64,000 bases of DNA from CAZFER01 sp964517495 (GTDB lineage Bacteria > Hinthialibacterota > Hinthialibacteria > Hinthialibacterales > Hinthialibacteraceae). The notes beneath the pieces were generated by a model. That model was not told the DNA's origin. It ran no database searches and saw nothing but the letters and a program-made list of their open reading frames with translations. Below are positions 36,234-45,211 of the stretch, in pieces (position 1 is the first letter of the stretch; every line of letters begins with the position of its first letter). The position numbers were made by a program, and so were the translations under genes. The DNA is taken from contig CAZFER010000013.1 in assembly GCA_964517495.1 (NCBI GenBank), forward strand, positions 42,006-106,005, written 5' to 3'.

Positions 36234-37408
36234 AACTCCCGATTACCAAACCGGTATTTGATCAAGAGGAGTTGGATATGATCGCCAACGCTTTAAAAAG
36301 CGGCTGGGTGGTTCAAGGACCCAACGTGTGTCATTTTGAAACCGCTTTCGCGCAGTTTTGCGGCATCCAACATGCGGTCGCGACCACTAGCTGTACCACT
36401 GCCCTGCACCTGGGGTTGATTGCGTTGGGTGTTCAGCCCGGGGACGAAATCATCCTCCCCAGTTTCACCTATATCGCTACAGCTAATGCGGTGGAATATT
36501 GCGGGGCCAAACCGGTTTTCTGTGATGTTGATTTAACGAGTTTCACTCTCGATCCCCACGATATAGCCCATCGAATTACCGAAAAAACCAAGGGCATCAT
36601 CCCTGTATCATTGTTTGGCTATCCCCTCGATTACTCCTGGTTAAACCGGCTGGCTGAAGAACATGATCTGTGGATATTAGAAGACGCCGCCTGTGCCATG
36701 GGAGCCCAAAGAAACAATAAACATGCAGGAACAGAAAGCCATGCCGCCGCCTTTTCCTTTCATCCTCGTAAAGCCATCACCACTGGTGAGGGTGGGATGC
36801 TGGTTACCAACAACGATGATATTGTTCAAAAAGTGAGGTGCCTGCGTGATCATGGGGCATCCAAATCGGATCACCAACGCCATATCGAGAATGGCGGTTC
36901 GCTTTTACCTGATTTTGATGTATTGGGTTACAACTATCGCATGACCGATATCCAAGGGGCGATGGGATGTGCCCAAATAAAAAAAGCCCCCAGAATCCTG
37001 GAACAACGGCGCCAACTGGCTGATCTATACAACAATCAACTGGCTTCCCTTGATTGGATTTGTACTCCGGAAAAGAATCACGATACCAACCATGCCTACC
37101 AATCATATGTGGTACTCCTCTCAAATCCTCAAAATACCCTCCCAACATTAGACACTCTGGAAACATTAAATATAAAAAGAAATCGGTTGTTTCAACAATT
37201 GGAATCGATTGGCATATCCGTAAGACAAGGCACCCATGCCGTTCATACCCTGGGGTATTATCGAAATAAATATAACCTGCAGGAAACAGACTACCCTCAA
37301 TCACTTTTGGCCGATCGATTATCGTTAACATTGCCATTATTTTACGATATGGAATGGGATGATGTCCTTTATGTTGTTGAACGCTTAAAAGAATATGGAA
37401 ACCCATAA
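36206..37408 (+). CDS. DegT/DnrJ/EryC1-family sugar aminotransferase
   Basis: A PLP enzyme of 400 residues that transaminates keto-sugars bound to nucleotide. The N terminus LPITKPVFDQEELDMI, TTSCTTALHLGLIALGV for cofactor phosphate binding, EDAACAMGA and the Schiff-base Lys in SFHPRKAITTGEGG are classic. GAGAGG is seven bases before the ATG, inside the end of the SDR gene. It probably makes an amino sugar from the SDR product. Its stop lies three bases before the AsnB-like gene, so the operon continues. Confidence 0.92.
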   Translation: MQANTDHRIKLPITKPVFDQEELDMIANALKSGWVVQGPNVCHFETAFAQFCGIQHAVATTSCTTALHLGLIALGVQPGDEIILPSFTYIATANAVEYCGAKPVFCDVDLTSFTLDPHDIAHRITEKTKGIIPVSLFGYPLDYSWLNRLAEEHDLWILEDAACAMGAQRNNKHAGTESHAAAFSFHPRKAITTGEGGMLVTNNDDIVQKVRCLRDHGASKSDHQRHIENGGSLLPDFDVLGYNYRMTDIQGAMGCAQIKKAPRILEQRRQLADLYNNQLASLDWICTPEKNHDTNHAYQSYVVLLSNPQNTLPTLDTLETLNIKRNRLFQQLESIGISVRQGTHAVHTLGYYRNKYNLQETDYPQSLLADRLSLTLPLFYDMEWDDVLYVVERLKEYGNP

Positions 37409-37411
37409 ACT

Positions 37412-39391
37412 ATGTGTGGAATTACATGTATTTATCACCTTAACGGCACACCTACAAACCGTTCGCAGATCAAGCGAATGAATGATGGGGTTGCCCATCG
37501 CGGTCCGGATGGTGAAGGGACTTACATTGAGGGAAATCTTGCCTTGGGACACCGACGTTTGGCAGTCATAGACCTTACTTCTGCCGGCCACCAGCCCATG
37601 ATGAGCGAAGATAAGCAGATAGTGGTTTCCTATAACGGAGAAATCTACAACTTCCAGGAACTCCGCTGGGAATTGCAAGCAAAAGGGCATCATTTTTCCT
37701 CACGAACAGATACGGAAGTGCTGATTCACGGTTACGAAGAATATGGCATTGATTTTATCACCCGGCTGAATGGCATGTTTGCCTTCGTCTTATGGGATGC
37801 CCACAAAAAAATGCTCTATTGGGCACGCGATCGATATGGCATCAAACCACTCTACCAATGGTTTGATGGAAGAACCCTGCTGCTTGCTTCGGAAATCAAA
37901 GCCATCCTGGCCCATCCCAAAGTAAGTGTGGCTGTCGATCCGGATGCGCTTAATGAATATTTCACCTTTCAAAACATGTTTAATAGCACCACCCTCTTTA
38001 AAGATATTCATTTGATTACACCCGCCTGCGTTTTTTCAATAAAACCGGATGACACCACAATTCAATCACGGCGTTATTGGGATTACAAATATATTGCCCA
38101 TGACCATTCCATGACCGAACAGGAAGCCGAAGAAGAAACCATGCGGCTGCTGCAACAGGCCGTGGTCCGACAGCTGATGTCCGATGTTCCTGTGGGGAGC
38201 CATTTATCCGGTGGGATGGATTCCGGTTCCATCGTTTCCATCGCCTCAAAAATGATCAATCGGCTTTCCACTTTTACCTGTGGTTTCCACATGCATGGCG
38301 TCTGCGGCCACGAGGCCAACTATGACGAGCGCCGTGAAGCGGAATTCCTCGCCAATATCTGCAAAACCCGGCACTATGAAATGGTGCTGAGTTCAAAAGA
38401 TATTGAGTGGGTATTGCCCAAAGTGATTTACCACCTCGAAGATTTACGTATCGGGATGAGCTACCCTCAGTATTACATCGCCCAACTGGCGTCAAAATTC
38501 GTTAAAGTCTGCCTGTCAGGCACAGGGGGGGATGAACTTTACGCAGGCTATCCCTGGCGATACTATCGCATCTTCCGCTCCATTGATCGGGAAGATTTTT
38601 ACCGTGAGTATTATTCCTTTTGGCAGCGCCTGGTTCAGGAACAGGACAAGGATCAATTATTCACGTCCGATCTGTGGAGTGAGGTAAACAACCGTGACAC
38701 CTTCACCACCTTTCGTAATGTTTTCAAGTTAAACAACTTGAATTATTCAACTCCAGAAGATCACATCGCCAATTCCCTCTATTTCGAAAGCAAAACTTTT
38801 TTACATGGTTTACTGCTGGTGGGGGATAAACTCTCAATGGCGCACGGTATCGAAGAGCGCTTCCCCTTTATGGATAATGATCTGGTTGATTTTGCCTTGC
38901 GTATTCCTATCCGGTATAAATTGGGGAATCTGGCCAAAATGAAACGCCTGGACGAGAACGAATTCCGTAAACTGCGCCGCTATTATGTGGAATATGATGA
39001 CGGCAAAAATGTGTTACGCCGCGCCATGAGCCGCCTGATTCCCGAAGAAATCGCCCAGCGCAAAAAGCAGGGTTTCAGTTCCCCTGAAGAATCATGGTAC
39101 CGGGGGGAAACCTTAAAATACGTCCAGAATCTGCTTCTCGATAAAAAATCCGCGTCCAAAGATTATCTTCATGCGGGGTATGTCAAGAAAATCATCGATG
39201 AACACGCTTCCAATCAAAAAAATAATCGTTTGTTGATTTGGTCCTTTTTATGCTTCGAATGGTGGTGCCGTATCTTTCTGGAAAAACGCCCCATCGAAGA
39301 TGAACGATACGGCCGCATGAAGGATGGCATACTGAATGATTCAGATAACAAAAAATTTGAACATCTCTTGAAAACGAATGCAGTCGCGTGA
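37412..39391 (+). CDS. asnB: Glutamine-dependent asparagine synthetase-like amidotransferase
   Basis: Class II glutamine amidotransferase fused to an ATP-pyrophosphatase synthetase. Cys2 is the N-terminal nucleophile (MCGITCIYH), AHRGPDGEG follows in the glutaminase domain, and the synthetase domain has SGGMDSGSI and SGTGGDELYAGYPW. The 659 residues match the family. It sits between a sugar aminotransferase and a formyltransferase-fold gene; in O-antigen clusters AsnB homologues often amidate a uronic acid. So the product may be a sugar amide rather than asparagine. Confidence 0.88.
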   Translation: MCGITCIYHLNGTPTNRSQIKRMNDGVAHRGPDGEGTYIEGNLALGHRRLAVIDLTSAGHQPMMSEDKQIVVSYNGEIYNFQELRWELQAKGHHFSSRTDTEVLIHGYEEYGIDFITRLNGMFAFVLWDAHKKMLYWARDRYGIKPLYQWFDGRTLLLASEIKAILAHPKVSVAVDPDALNEYFTFQNMFNSTTLFKDIHLITPACVFSIKPDDTTIQSRRYWDYKYIAHDHSMTEQEAEEETMRLLQQAVVRQLMSDVPVGSHLSGGMDSGSIVSIASKMINRLSTFTCGFHMHGVCGHEANYDERREAEFLANICKTRHYEMVLSSKDIEWVLPKVIYHLEDLRIGMSYPQYYIAQLASKFVKVCLSGTGGDELYAGYPWRYYRIFRSIDREDFYREYYSFWQRLVQEQDKDQLFTSDLWSEVNNRDTFTTFRNVFKLNNLNYSTPEDHIANSLYFESKTFLHGLLLVGDKLSMAHGIEERFPFMDNDLVDFALRIPIRYKLGNLAKMKRLDENEFRKLRRYYVEYDDGKNVLRRAMSRLIPEEIAQRKKQGFSSPEESWYRGETLKYVQNLLLDKKSASKDYLHAGYVKKIIDEHASNQKNNRLLIWSFLCFEWWCRIFLEKRPIEDERYGRMKDGILNDSDNKKFEHLLKTNAVA

Positions 39392-39430
39392 AGTTTTTAT
39401 TCCAAATCTGGTTTTGAATTGAAATAGTCC

Positions 39431-40429
39431 ATGAACAAACACGATATTAATCAAGGCAAAGTAATAGCGGTAGCGGGAAACCAAACCACGACTATCGATT
39501 TGACCAATGCATTGCTTGAGACGGGATATTCCATTCAGTATCTCATCAATGTCGGCCCGGAAAAAGCCCATATGATTTCCGACTATGTGGATTTAAGCGA
39601 CTTTACCATCCAACACAATATTAAACTAATACGCCCCATGAAATACACCATGCTGGATGATGAATCCAAAACCCTATTTCAAAGTCTCCATTTTGATGTA
39701 CTGATCGTGGTGGGATGGCAGCGCCTTATTCCCGATTGGTTGCTGCAACGCTTATCCGTCGGGGCATTCGGCATGCATGGCAGTTCACAGCCCTTACCCA
39801 AAGGCCGGGGACGCTCACCCATGGTGTGGAGCATTATCGAGGATCGAAAACAGTTCCTCACCAACTTATTCCGATATGATTCAGGAGTGGATTCCGGACA
39901 AATCGTGGGCACTCAGCCATTCGACATCAATCCCTGGGATACCATCCGCAGCCTGCAACATAAAAATGCGCTGGCCCAAGTTCAATTGTTGATCAAGTAT
40001 CTACCCGATCTTTTGGCGCATCGCGCCAATCTGATTCCCCAACCCACCGATGTTAAACCAACCTATTATCCCAAGCGGGTGCCGGATGACGGGATCATCG
40101 ATTGGCGTGACACCAGCGAGCGAATTGACCGGTTGGTACGCGCAGTAACCAAACCCTATCCCGGTGCGTTCACCTTGGCTGATGGAATGAAACTATTTGT
40201 TTGGCGAGGGCACCCTTTTGACCAATCGCTCCACTTTAAAGATACCATCCCCGGCGAAATTATAGCCTCTTTTTATGATTCAACATTTATTGTCAAAACC
40301 GGCGATTCCAGTTTTTATGTTATCGACTGGGAAGCGCCTGAAGATTGGACTATACAGAAAGGATACATCTTCGAAAGCCACACCAATCCAAGTTGGGAAA
40401 AATTACGTCAAATGGCTGAGCAAGAATAA
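39431..40429 (+). CDS. Formyltransferase-fold protein lacking the usual active-site Asn
   Basis: A protein of 332 residues related to methionyl-tRNA and sugar N-formyltransferases, which use 10-formyltetrahydrofolate. The core motif reads FGMHGSSQPLPKGRGRSP; family enzymes have N-x-H-x-S-L-L-P, so the Asn position is Gly while the His and the later Asp (DSGVDSGQI) are present. A C-terminal OB-like domain (IDWRDTSERIDRLVRAV) is complete. In context it would formylate the amino sugar made by the preceding genes. Loss of the Asn makes formyl transfer uncertain; another acyl or carbamoyl donor is possible. Confidence 0.7.
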   Translation: MNKHDINQGKVIAVAGNQTTTIDLTNALLETGYSIQYLINVGPEKAHMISDYVDLSDFTIQHNIKLIRPMKYTMLDDESKTLFQSLHFDVLIVVGWQRLIPDWLLQRLSVGAFGMHGSSQPLPKGRGRSPMVWSIIEDRKQFLTNLFRYDSGVDSGQIVGTQPFDINPWDTIRSLQHKNALAQVQLLIKYLPDLLAHRANLIPQPTDVKPTYYPKRVPDDGIIDWRDTSERIDRLVRAVTKPYPGAFTLADGMKLFVWRGHPFDQSLHFKDTIPGEIIASFYDSTFIVKTGDSSFYVIDWEAPEDWTIQKGYIFESHTNPSWEKLRQMAEQE

Positions 40430-40435
40430 TAGGGT

Positions 40436-40612
40436 TTGTCTCAAAACCAATATTTATGTTTGCCGTAAAAAACATAGGGCGAACACATAAGTTCGCCCCT
40501 ACCACACGTAGGGGTTGACCTATGTGTCGACCCACTTTTGAGGTACTAGGATTTCAGGGTGATCGAATACATTGAGGGGGTTGATCTATGTGTCAACCCA
40601 GTTTTGAGACAA
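40436..40612. repeat. 177-bp inverted-repeat unit with three 22-nt hairpins
   Basis: The unit is bounded by perfect 12-bp inverted ends, TTGTCTCAAAAC (40436-40447) and GTTTTGAGACAA (40601-40612). Inside are three similar 22-base hairpins with 8-bp stems and 6-base loops at 40477-40498, 40512-40533 and 40578-40599. A partial copy of the end (ACTTTTGAGG) lies at about 40534-40543. No target-site duplication or coding capacity is seen. It looks like a MITE or a composite palindromic repeat in the gap between two cluster genes. Confidence 0.8.
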
Positions 40613-40653
40613 TCTCACCAAAAAGTCAACGATAGGAAAAAAAACAAGTAATC

Positions 40654-41433
40654 ATGACAAACGCGTTTACGATGAACGACTATGAAAAATTCCTCGATGC
40701 CGCCTTGGCCGGTGGTTATCGATTTCGCTTTTTTGATGAGGATAACGGCGAAGAAGGCAACTTGTTGCTCAGACATGATATCGACAAGAACATTGATATG
40801 GCCATGCGTATAGCGGAATTCGAAAGCCAAAAGGGTATCCATGCCTCTTATTTTTTCCTTACCCGATCACCCCTTTACAATCCACTCGAACCGGAAACGT
40901 TCAACAAGATTCACTCTATCCAACAAATGGGCCATCGGATTGGTTTGCATTGTGATGTTAATCGATTGAAGCAAACCGCCCATAACCAACAATCATCACT
41001 GGATGAATTGGTGTTGGAAGAAATCAATATTCTCGAACACATGCTAAAAATCCCCATCCTTCGGGTGGTGTCCTTCCATAATCCCAGCAAAGACCTGGTA
41101 ATGCGGAAACCGGAATGTGACTCATACATCAGCACCTATGATCCCCGATTCATGATGCCCGAAACCAAATACCTTTCTGATTCCAACGCGAATTGGCGTG
41201 AGGGGAATCCCTGCGGCGGTCTTAAAGAGATGCGTTGGAAACGCTTGCACATTTTGATTCACCCGATATGGTGGAGTATGTATAAACCGCTTCAACCGGC
41301 TAAAATCCTCCAGCATGTGTATGACAATCGATTAATGGAACTTGATCGCTATCTCCGCTATTCCAACGACCTTTGGCGTGAAGATCGAGAAAAAAGTAAA
41401 CGCAGATATGAGAATCTTACATGCTCCATTTGA
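40654..41433 (+). CDS. NodB/CE4-like polysaccharide deacetylase-related protein
   Basis: A protein of 259 residues with an atypical deacetylase fold. LLRHDIDKN carries the Asp pair of motif 1 and GHRIGLHCDV the His region of motif 2, as in the WbmS-like branch found in O-antigen clusters. The later active-site motifs are not obvious, so its reaction may differ or be lost. No signal peptide, so cytoplasmic, unlike many polysaccharide deacetylases. Its 3' end overlaps the following glycosyltransferase gene by 26 bases. Confidence 0.7.
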   Translation: MTNAFTMNDYEKFLDAALAGGYRFRFFDEDNGEEGNLLLRHDIDKNIDMAMRIAEFESQKGIHASYFFLTRSPLYNPLEPETFNKIHSIQQMGHRIGLHCDVNRLKQTAHNQQSSLDELVLEEINILEHMLKIPILRVVSFHNPSKDLVMRKPECDSYISTYDPRFMMPETKYLSDSNANWREGNPCGGLKEMRWKRLHILIHPIWWSMYKPLQPAKILQHVYDNRLMELDRYLRYSNDLWREDREKSKRRYENLTCSI

Positions 41434-43075
41434 AGTCGCCTCCAACATGTTCATGACCGCCAAAGCCCAGCGCGAACGTGGCCATGATGTAACCAGCCTC
41501 GAATTGGGCACCAGCCTATTTTGCAATGGCGATATTATGCTCCACACCCGTGGCCCCAAAGGGGTACGCAGCTCGGCTCAGCGGGAACGCATTTGGTCTG
41601 AATTCGCCAAAGAACATTTTTTCAGCTACGATATTTACCACTTTTATTATCTCTCCACCTTTTATGCCGATCATTCCGATCTCGAAATGCTGCGCAAAGC
41701 TGGCAAACAAATCGTGATGACCTGCTGCGGCAGCGATTTCGTCAACCATTCTGAGGAGATGATGCAGCACTTCGTTGACCGCGCCCAAAGGAAGGAATCC
41801 CCCAAACCGCCCATGATGCGACCTGAACAATATGAACGAGTGGCGTTTATGGACCGCTATGTTCATGCCTTTGTGGCCAACAGCAGCCGTATCGATCACC
41901 TCCCCCGCCTGGCCCTGATGAAACGTACCCAATGCGGTTGGGTCGTGCCTGTCGATGTGGCATGGTGGGACCAACGCGTCTCTGAGGTATCAATGGAGGA
42001 TAAAGATCCCAATAAAGTCTATTTGCTGCATGCTCCCTCTAACCGCTTAAAAAAGGGCACCGAGTTTATCCTGCCTGTCTTCGAACGCCTGAAAAAAGAA
42101 GGCTACCCGATTGAAATCATCCTGGTCGAATGCGTGCATCCTTCGCAAGTTCATCACTATTACGCCAAGGCGGATATTGTGGTGGATCAACTGCTGTTGG
42201 GAAATTATGGTGAATTTGCCATCCAAATGATGGCCTTGGGAAAACCGGTGGTGCTTCGTTTTGAACCCTATATGCGTGTTCATCACGGCTATCAACCTCC
42301 CGTGGTTCATGCGGATTTAACCAATTTATATGAAACATTGGTGCGGCTGATTGAAAACAAGGAAGAACGCGAGACCATCGGGCGCGAAAGCCGAGCCTAT
42401 GTGCAACACAATCACGATTACAAACAAATTGGTCAAGACCTGCTGGAACTGTACGATGACCTGTTGCATCATCGCCCTATTGTTCAACTGGCGAATCCTG
42501 ACTTTTATTCAAAAAAAATAAGAGAGATTTTCCCCAATCCCATCACTGCTGAATCAAACTATCAACGTGAAATTATCGATAAACGCCTCAATAATTTTGA
42601 CTGCTATTACGAATTAGCCCGCCACTACAAACTGAGTGGCCAAATCCCTAACGCCATCACCATGCTACAGCGATGCGTGGAACTGAAACCAGACTTTTTT
42701 GAGGGGTGGTCTGAACTGGCCATGTATTACCTCGACCGCTTTCACTATCAACAAGCGACAGATTGTTTTCAGCAATGCTTGAAATTGAAACCTGAAACAA
42801 GCAAGAAACTTCTTGACCTCGCCCGGCAGCGTTCCAGGAATGAACGCTATCATGACGCCATCACCCTATTAAACCTATTATCACAAAACGATCCCAACCA
42901 CGCCACCTATCCCTTCGCCATAGGGACCATTTACGAAACCCTGACCTTATGGAACCGGGCGGAATTAGCCTATAAAGAAGCGCTGGAACGCGATCCCCAA
43001 CATCCACTCGCACAAAAGAATCTCGATGAGGTGCTGAAAAAAAAAGAGGAGGAAAAACAAGGCAAATCGGGCTAA
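41408..43075 (+). CDS. Glycosyltransferase with C-terminal TPR domain
   Basis: About 555 residues from the ATG at 41408. The N-terminal two-thirds has GT-B features: MRILHAPFEVASNM at the start and a donor-side region with HAPSNRLKKGTEFILPVFER and ALGKPVVLRFEPYM. The last 160 residues form TPR repeats (YELARHYKLSGQIPNAI, WSELAMYYLDRFHYQQATD, YKEALERDPQHPLAQKNL). TPR fusions can dock the enzyme to partners. This is the second TPR-bearing glycosyltransferase in the window (the other is at 8655). It ends two bases before the convergent sulfotransferase gene. Confidence 0.78.
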   Translation: MRILHAPFEVASNMFMTAKAQRERGHDVTSLELGTSLFCNGDIMLHTRGPKGVRSSAQRERIWSEFAKEHFFSYDIYHFYYLSTFYADHSDLEMLRKAGKQIVMTCCGSDFVNHSEEMMQHFVDRAQRKESPKPPMMRPEQYERVAFMDRYVHAFVANSSRIDHLPRLALMKRTQCGWVVPVDVAWWDQRVSEVSMEDKDPNKVYLLHAPSNRLKKGTEFILPVFERLKKEGYPIEIILVECVHPSQVHHYYAKADIVVDQLLLGNYGEFAIQMMALGKPVVLRFEPYMRVHHGYQPPVVHADLTNLYETLVRLIENKEERETIGRESRAYVQHNHDYKQIGQDLLELYDDLLHHRPIVQLANPDFYSKKIREIFPNPITAESNYQREIIDKRLNNFDCYYELARHYKLSGQIPNAITMLQRCVELKPDFFEGWSELAMYYLDRFHYQQATDCFQQCLKLKPETSKKLLDLARQRSRNERYHDAITLLNLLSQNDPNHATYPFAIGTIYETLTLWNRAELAYKEALERDPQHPLAQKNLDEVLKKKEEEKQGKSG

Positions 43076-43076
43076 A

Positions 43077-44054
43077 TCATCCAAAATATGTGTTAATGGA
43101 TTTCTTCAACAGGTTGAATACATCATCTTCAATCCGCTGCCTATTGGTTGAATCAAGGCGTTCGGGAGCGTAGCCCTCTGTCGGTATATCCGCTCCCAAC
43201 TGCATCACGGTATCCACCACCGATTGGCAAAATAACTTGGGATTCTCACAAACCGTTTCATATTGCGCACGAATAACTCGCCGGTTTGGAACATGACGCA
43301 ATCCCTCTTCCATATGTTTGATGGTGTAGTAAATCTGCCCAGCGATCTGATCATCCCAGTTTTTGTTGAGCAAATCCCTATATTCAGGTGGACGAAGCGA
43401 CCACCACTGGAATTGATCACCAGTGTGCTTAAGCCGCGCCTGATAAACGGATTGCGCCACGTAAATTGGCTCCCGGTTACACACGACAAAAACCGAGTTA
43501 GGAATAAGATGGGATAGAAACGCAATATGAAAGGTTAACCAGGTATTATTCTTATAAACCATCGGGGATTGGTATATCGATTCAATCGAGGCCAGGCTTT
43601 TCAAAAGATCGGGGGTACATATTTTGGATAAAGCTTCATCGCTTTGTTTATGAGTCTCCTGGCCCTGATTGAACCACCGAGCCCAAAAGTAACCAAATTC
43701 ATGCGGTTCATGCCACCCTTTGGTGCGTGCATGATCAGAGACATAAGCAGGCTGACTGGTTGTATGATTGATGTTCAAGGTTCGCTCGATTCGTGCCCCC
43801 AAACCGGGAGCCATATAAAATCGTGCCAGGAAATTACTGATGTAACCAAATCCCCCCCAATGCGCAAGCAACTGCCCTACCAGCGTTGATCCCGAACGCG
43901 GAGGACCAACAATGAAAATTTGCGGTAATTGGGGCTCGGTTAAATCCGCCGCCAGTTGTTGTTCAAGGGGTGCAAGCAATGCATTCAGCTCAACCAGGCG
44001 CTTTTCCTGCTCTTCATCTTTTTGATAGGGATTGAATGGAATGGATGGATTCAT
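43077..44054 (-). CDS. PAPS-dependent sulfotransferase
   Basis: A protein of 325 residues with the 5'-phosphosulfate loop VGPPRSGSTLVGQLLAHWG at residues 49-67. The second cofactor region is seen as FVVCNREPIYVAQSVYQ, where Arg and Ser bind the 3'-phosphate. No signal peptide, so cytoplasmic. Such enzymes sulfate sugars or small molecules; the neighbouring glycosyltransferases suggest a sugar. It reads minus and probably shares a transcript with the GNAT/FemAB gene six bases upstream. Confidence 0.85.
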   Translation of the reverse strand: MNPSIPFNPYQKDEEQEKRLVELNALLAPLEQQLAADLTEPQLPQIFIVGPPRSGSTLVGQLLAHWGGFGYISNFLARFYMAPGLGARIERTLNINHTTSQPAYVSDHARTKGWHEPHEFGYFWARWFNQGQETHKQSDEALSKICTPDLLKSLASIESIYQSPMVYKNNTWLTFHIAFLSHLIPNSVFVVCNREPIYVAQSVYQARLKHTGDQFQWWSLRPPEYRDLLNKNWDDQIAGQIYYTIKHMEEGLRHVPNRRVIRAQYETVCENPKLFCQSVVDTVMQLGADIPTEGYAPERLDSTNRQRIEDDVFNLLKKSINTYFG

Positions 44055-44060
44055 ATGTGT

Positions 44061-45113
44061 TTAACCTGTATGTTTTAACTGCGAAAAAGGCACTACAAAA
44101 TAATATGGAAACGCCTTCAACAACGTTTGAGGGAATAATGTCAAGATTCGCTCATCGTATACTTTGGTGAAATAGGAATAAGGATAATCATCAGCCCCAA
44201 ATTCTTTCTTGAAACGGTAGAGATTGGTTTGGGATAACCACGTTCCCCCAAAGTTCCAGAACCGCTTTCCGTTTTTGACGGCATCCACCATGCCCTCGTA
44301 AATAAGCAAGGCAAGGGGATTATAACTGCTGTATTGATGATCGATAACGGGCAGGCAGTATTCAACATAGTTTTTGTAGTAAAAAATAATCATCCCTGCC
44401 GCCAACCGATCATCCACTGAGGCAAAGTAGAATTTGCAAAAGGATGAATCTTGCGCCGCTTCAAAACACCAATCAAAGAAAGCAATCGGTTTCACGATCC
44501 CTCCTTTGAAACCGATCACCTCTTCATGTTTTTGCCGAAGCCAGCCCAACGAAGTTTCATTCACCCCTTCGTTTACGATAACGCCTTTACGTTGGGCATT
44601 GCGGATGTTATTGCGGCGTTTGCCGACAAAAATATCCTGCATCAATGCTTCAGGATCGGAAGGCATATCAACCATCTGGCCAACGCGTTCATCCTCGAAG
44701 GTTGGCTTCCAGATGGTTCGATAGTGTACAGCATTTTGATCCACCATACTGGCGATAATAGTGCTTGCCACACAGTTATAATCTTTGGCAGCCTGATCCA
44801 GATGCGGCAAGATCAACGAAAATATGTCCTCGAGGTGGCCAGGATCTGCCAGAATACCCGATTGACTTCCAAAAAAGGGAAGTGAATTCAACACACAGCC
44901 ATGCCCTTTGTCCTGTGATATAAAGAAGGGGAGAGTTCCTGCAATTCGATCGGTATCCCAAACAACAATAGCCTTGGGTGAGGAACCAGTGTTAAGTTGA
45001 ATCATCTCCAACCATCGCCATGAATGCGGCAACATGGATTGCGAATGGTTAGCAACATAGGTTTCATAAGCATCCCATTCGTTCTGTTCAAGTATGGAAA
45101 CACGATAGGCCAT
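44061..45113 (-). CDS. FemAB/GNAT-like acyltransferase
   Basis: About 350 residues from the ATG at 45113; a longer frame begins with TTG at 45134. The fold is a double GNAT as in FemAB and BioF2-like proteins: SWRWLEMIQLNTGSSPKAIV in the first half, FVGKRRNNIRNAQRKG in the middle, and AAGMIIFYYKNYVEYCLPVI in the second. Such enzymes add amino-acyl or acyl groups to cell-envelope sugars or peptides. It is followed six bases on by the sulfotransferase, so a joint decoration role is plausible. The substrate cannot be told. Confidence 0.8.
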   Translation of the reverse strand: MAYRVSILEQNEWDAYETYVANHSQSMLPHSWRWLEMIQLNTGSSPKAIVVWDTDRIAGTLPFFISQDKGHGCVLNSLPFFGSQSGILADPGHLEDIFSLILPHLDQAAKDYNCVASTIIASMVDQNAVHYRTIWKPTFEDERVGQMVDMPSDPEALMQDIFVGKRRNNIRNAQRKGVIVNEGVNETSLGWLRQKHEEVIGFKGGIVKPIAFFDWCFEAAQDSSFCKFYFASVDDRLAAGMIIFYYKNYVEYCLPVIDHQYSSYNPLALLIYEGMVDAVKNGKRFWNFGGTWLSQTNLYRFKKEFGADDYPYSYFTKVYDERILTLFPQTLLKAFPYYFVVPFSQLKHTG

Positions 45114-45211
45114 AGGATAAATCAATGTCCACAAAAATTATTATTGTTATTATTTCCTAAATCAAAACAATAGTGTAGGGTATAGTATAAAATTGTAAGG
45201 TTCATATTGAT

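Noticed and set aside
36804..37406. A 200-codon minus-strand frame within the DegT aminotransferase gene.
   Set aside because: It is antisense to a conserved PLP enzyme; no motif and no ribosome site.
40477..40599. Three short hairpin repeats that could be mistaken for a CRISPR array.
   Set aside because: Repeats are 22 bases, vary in sequence, and spacing is uneven (14 and 44 bases); no cas gene is near.
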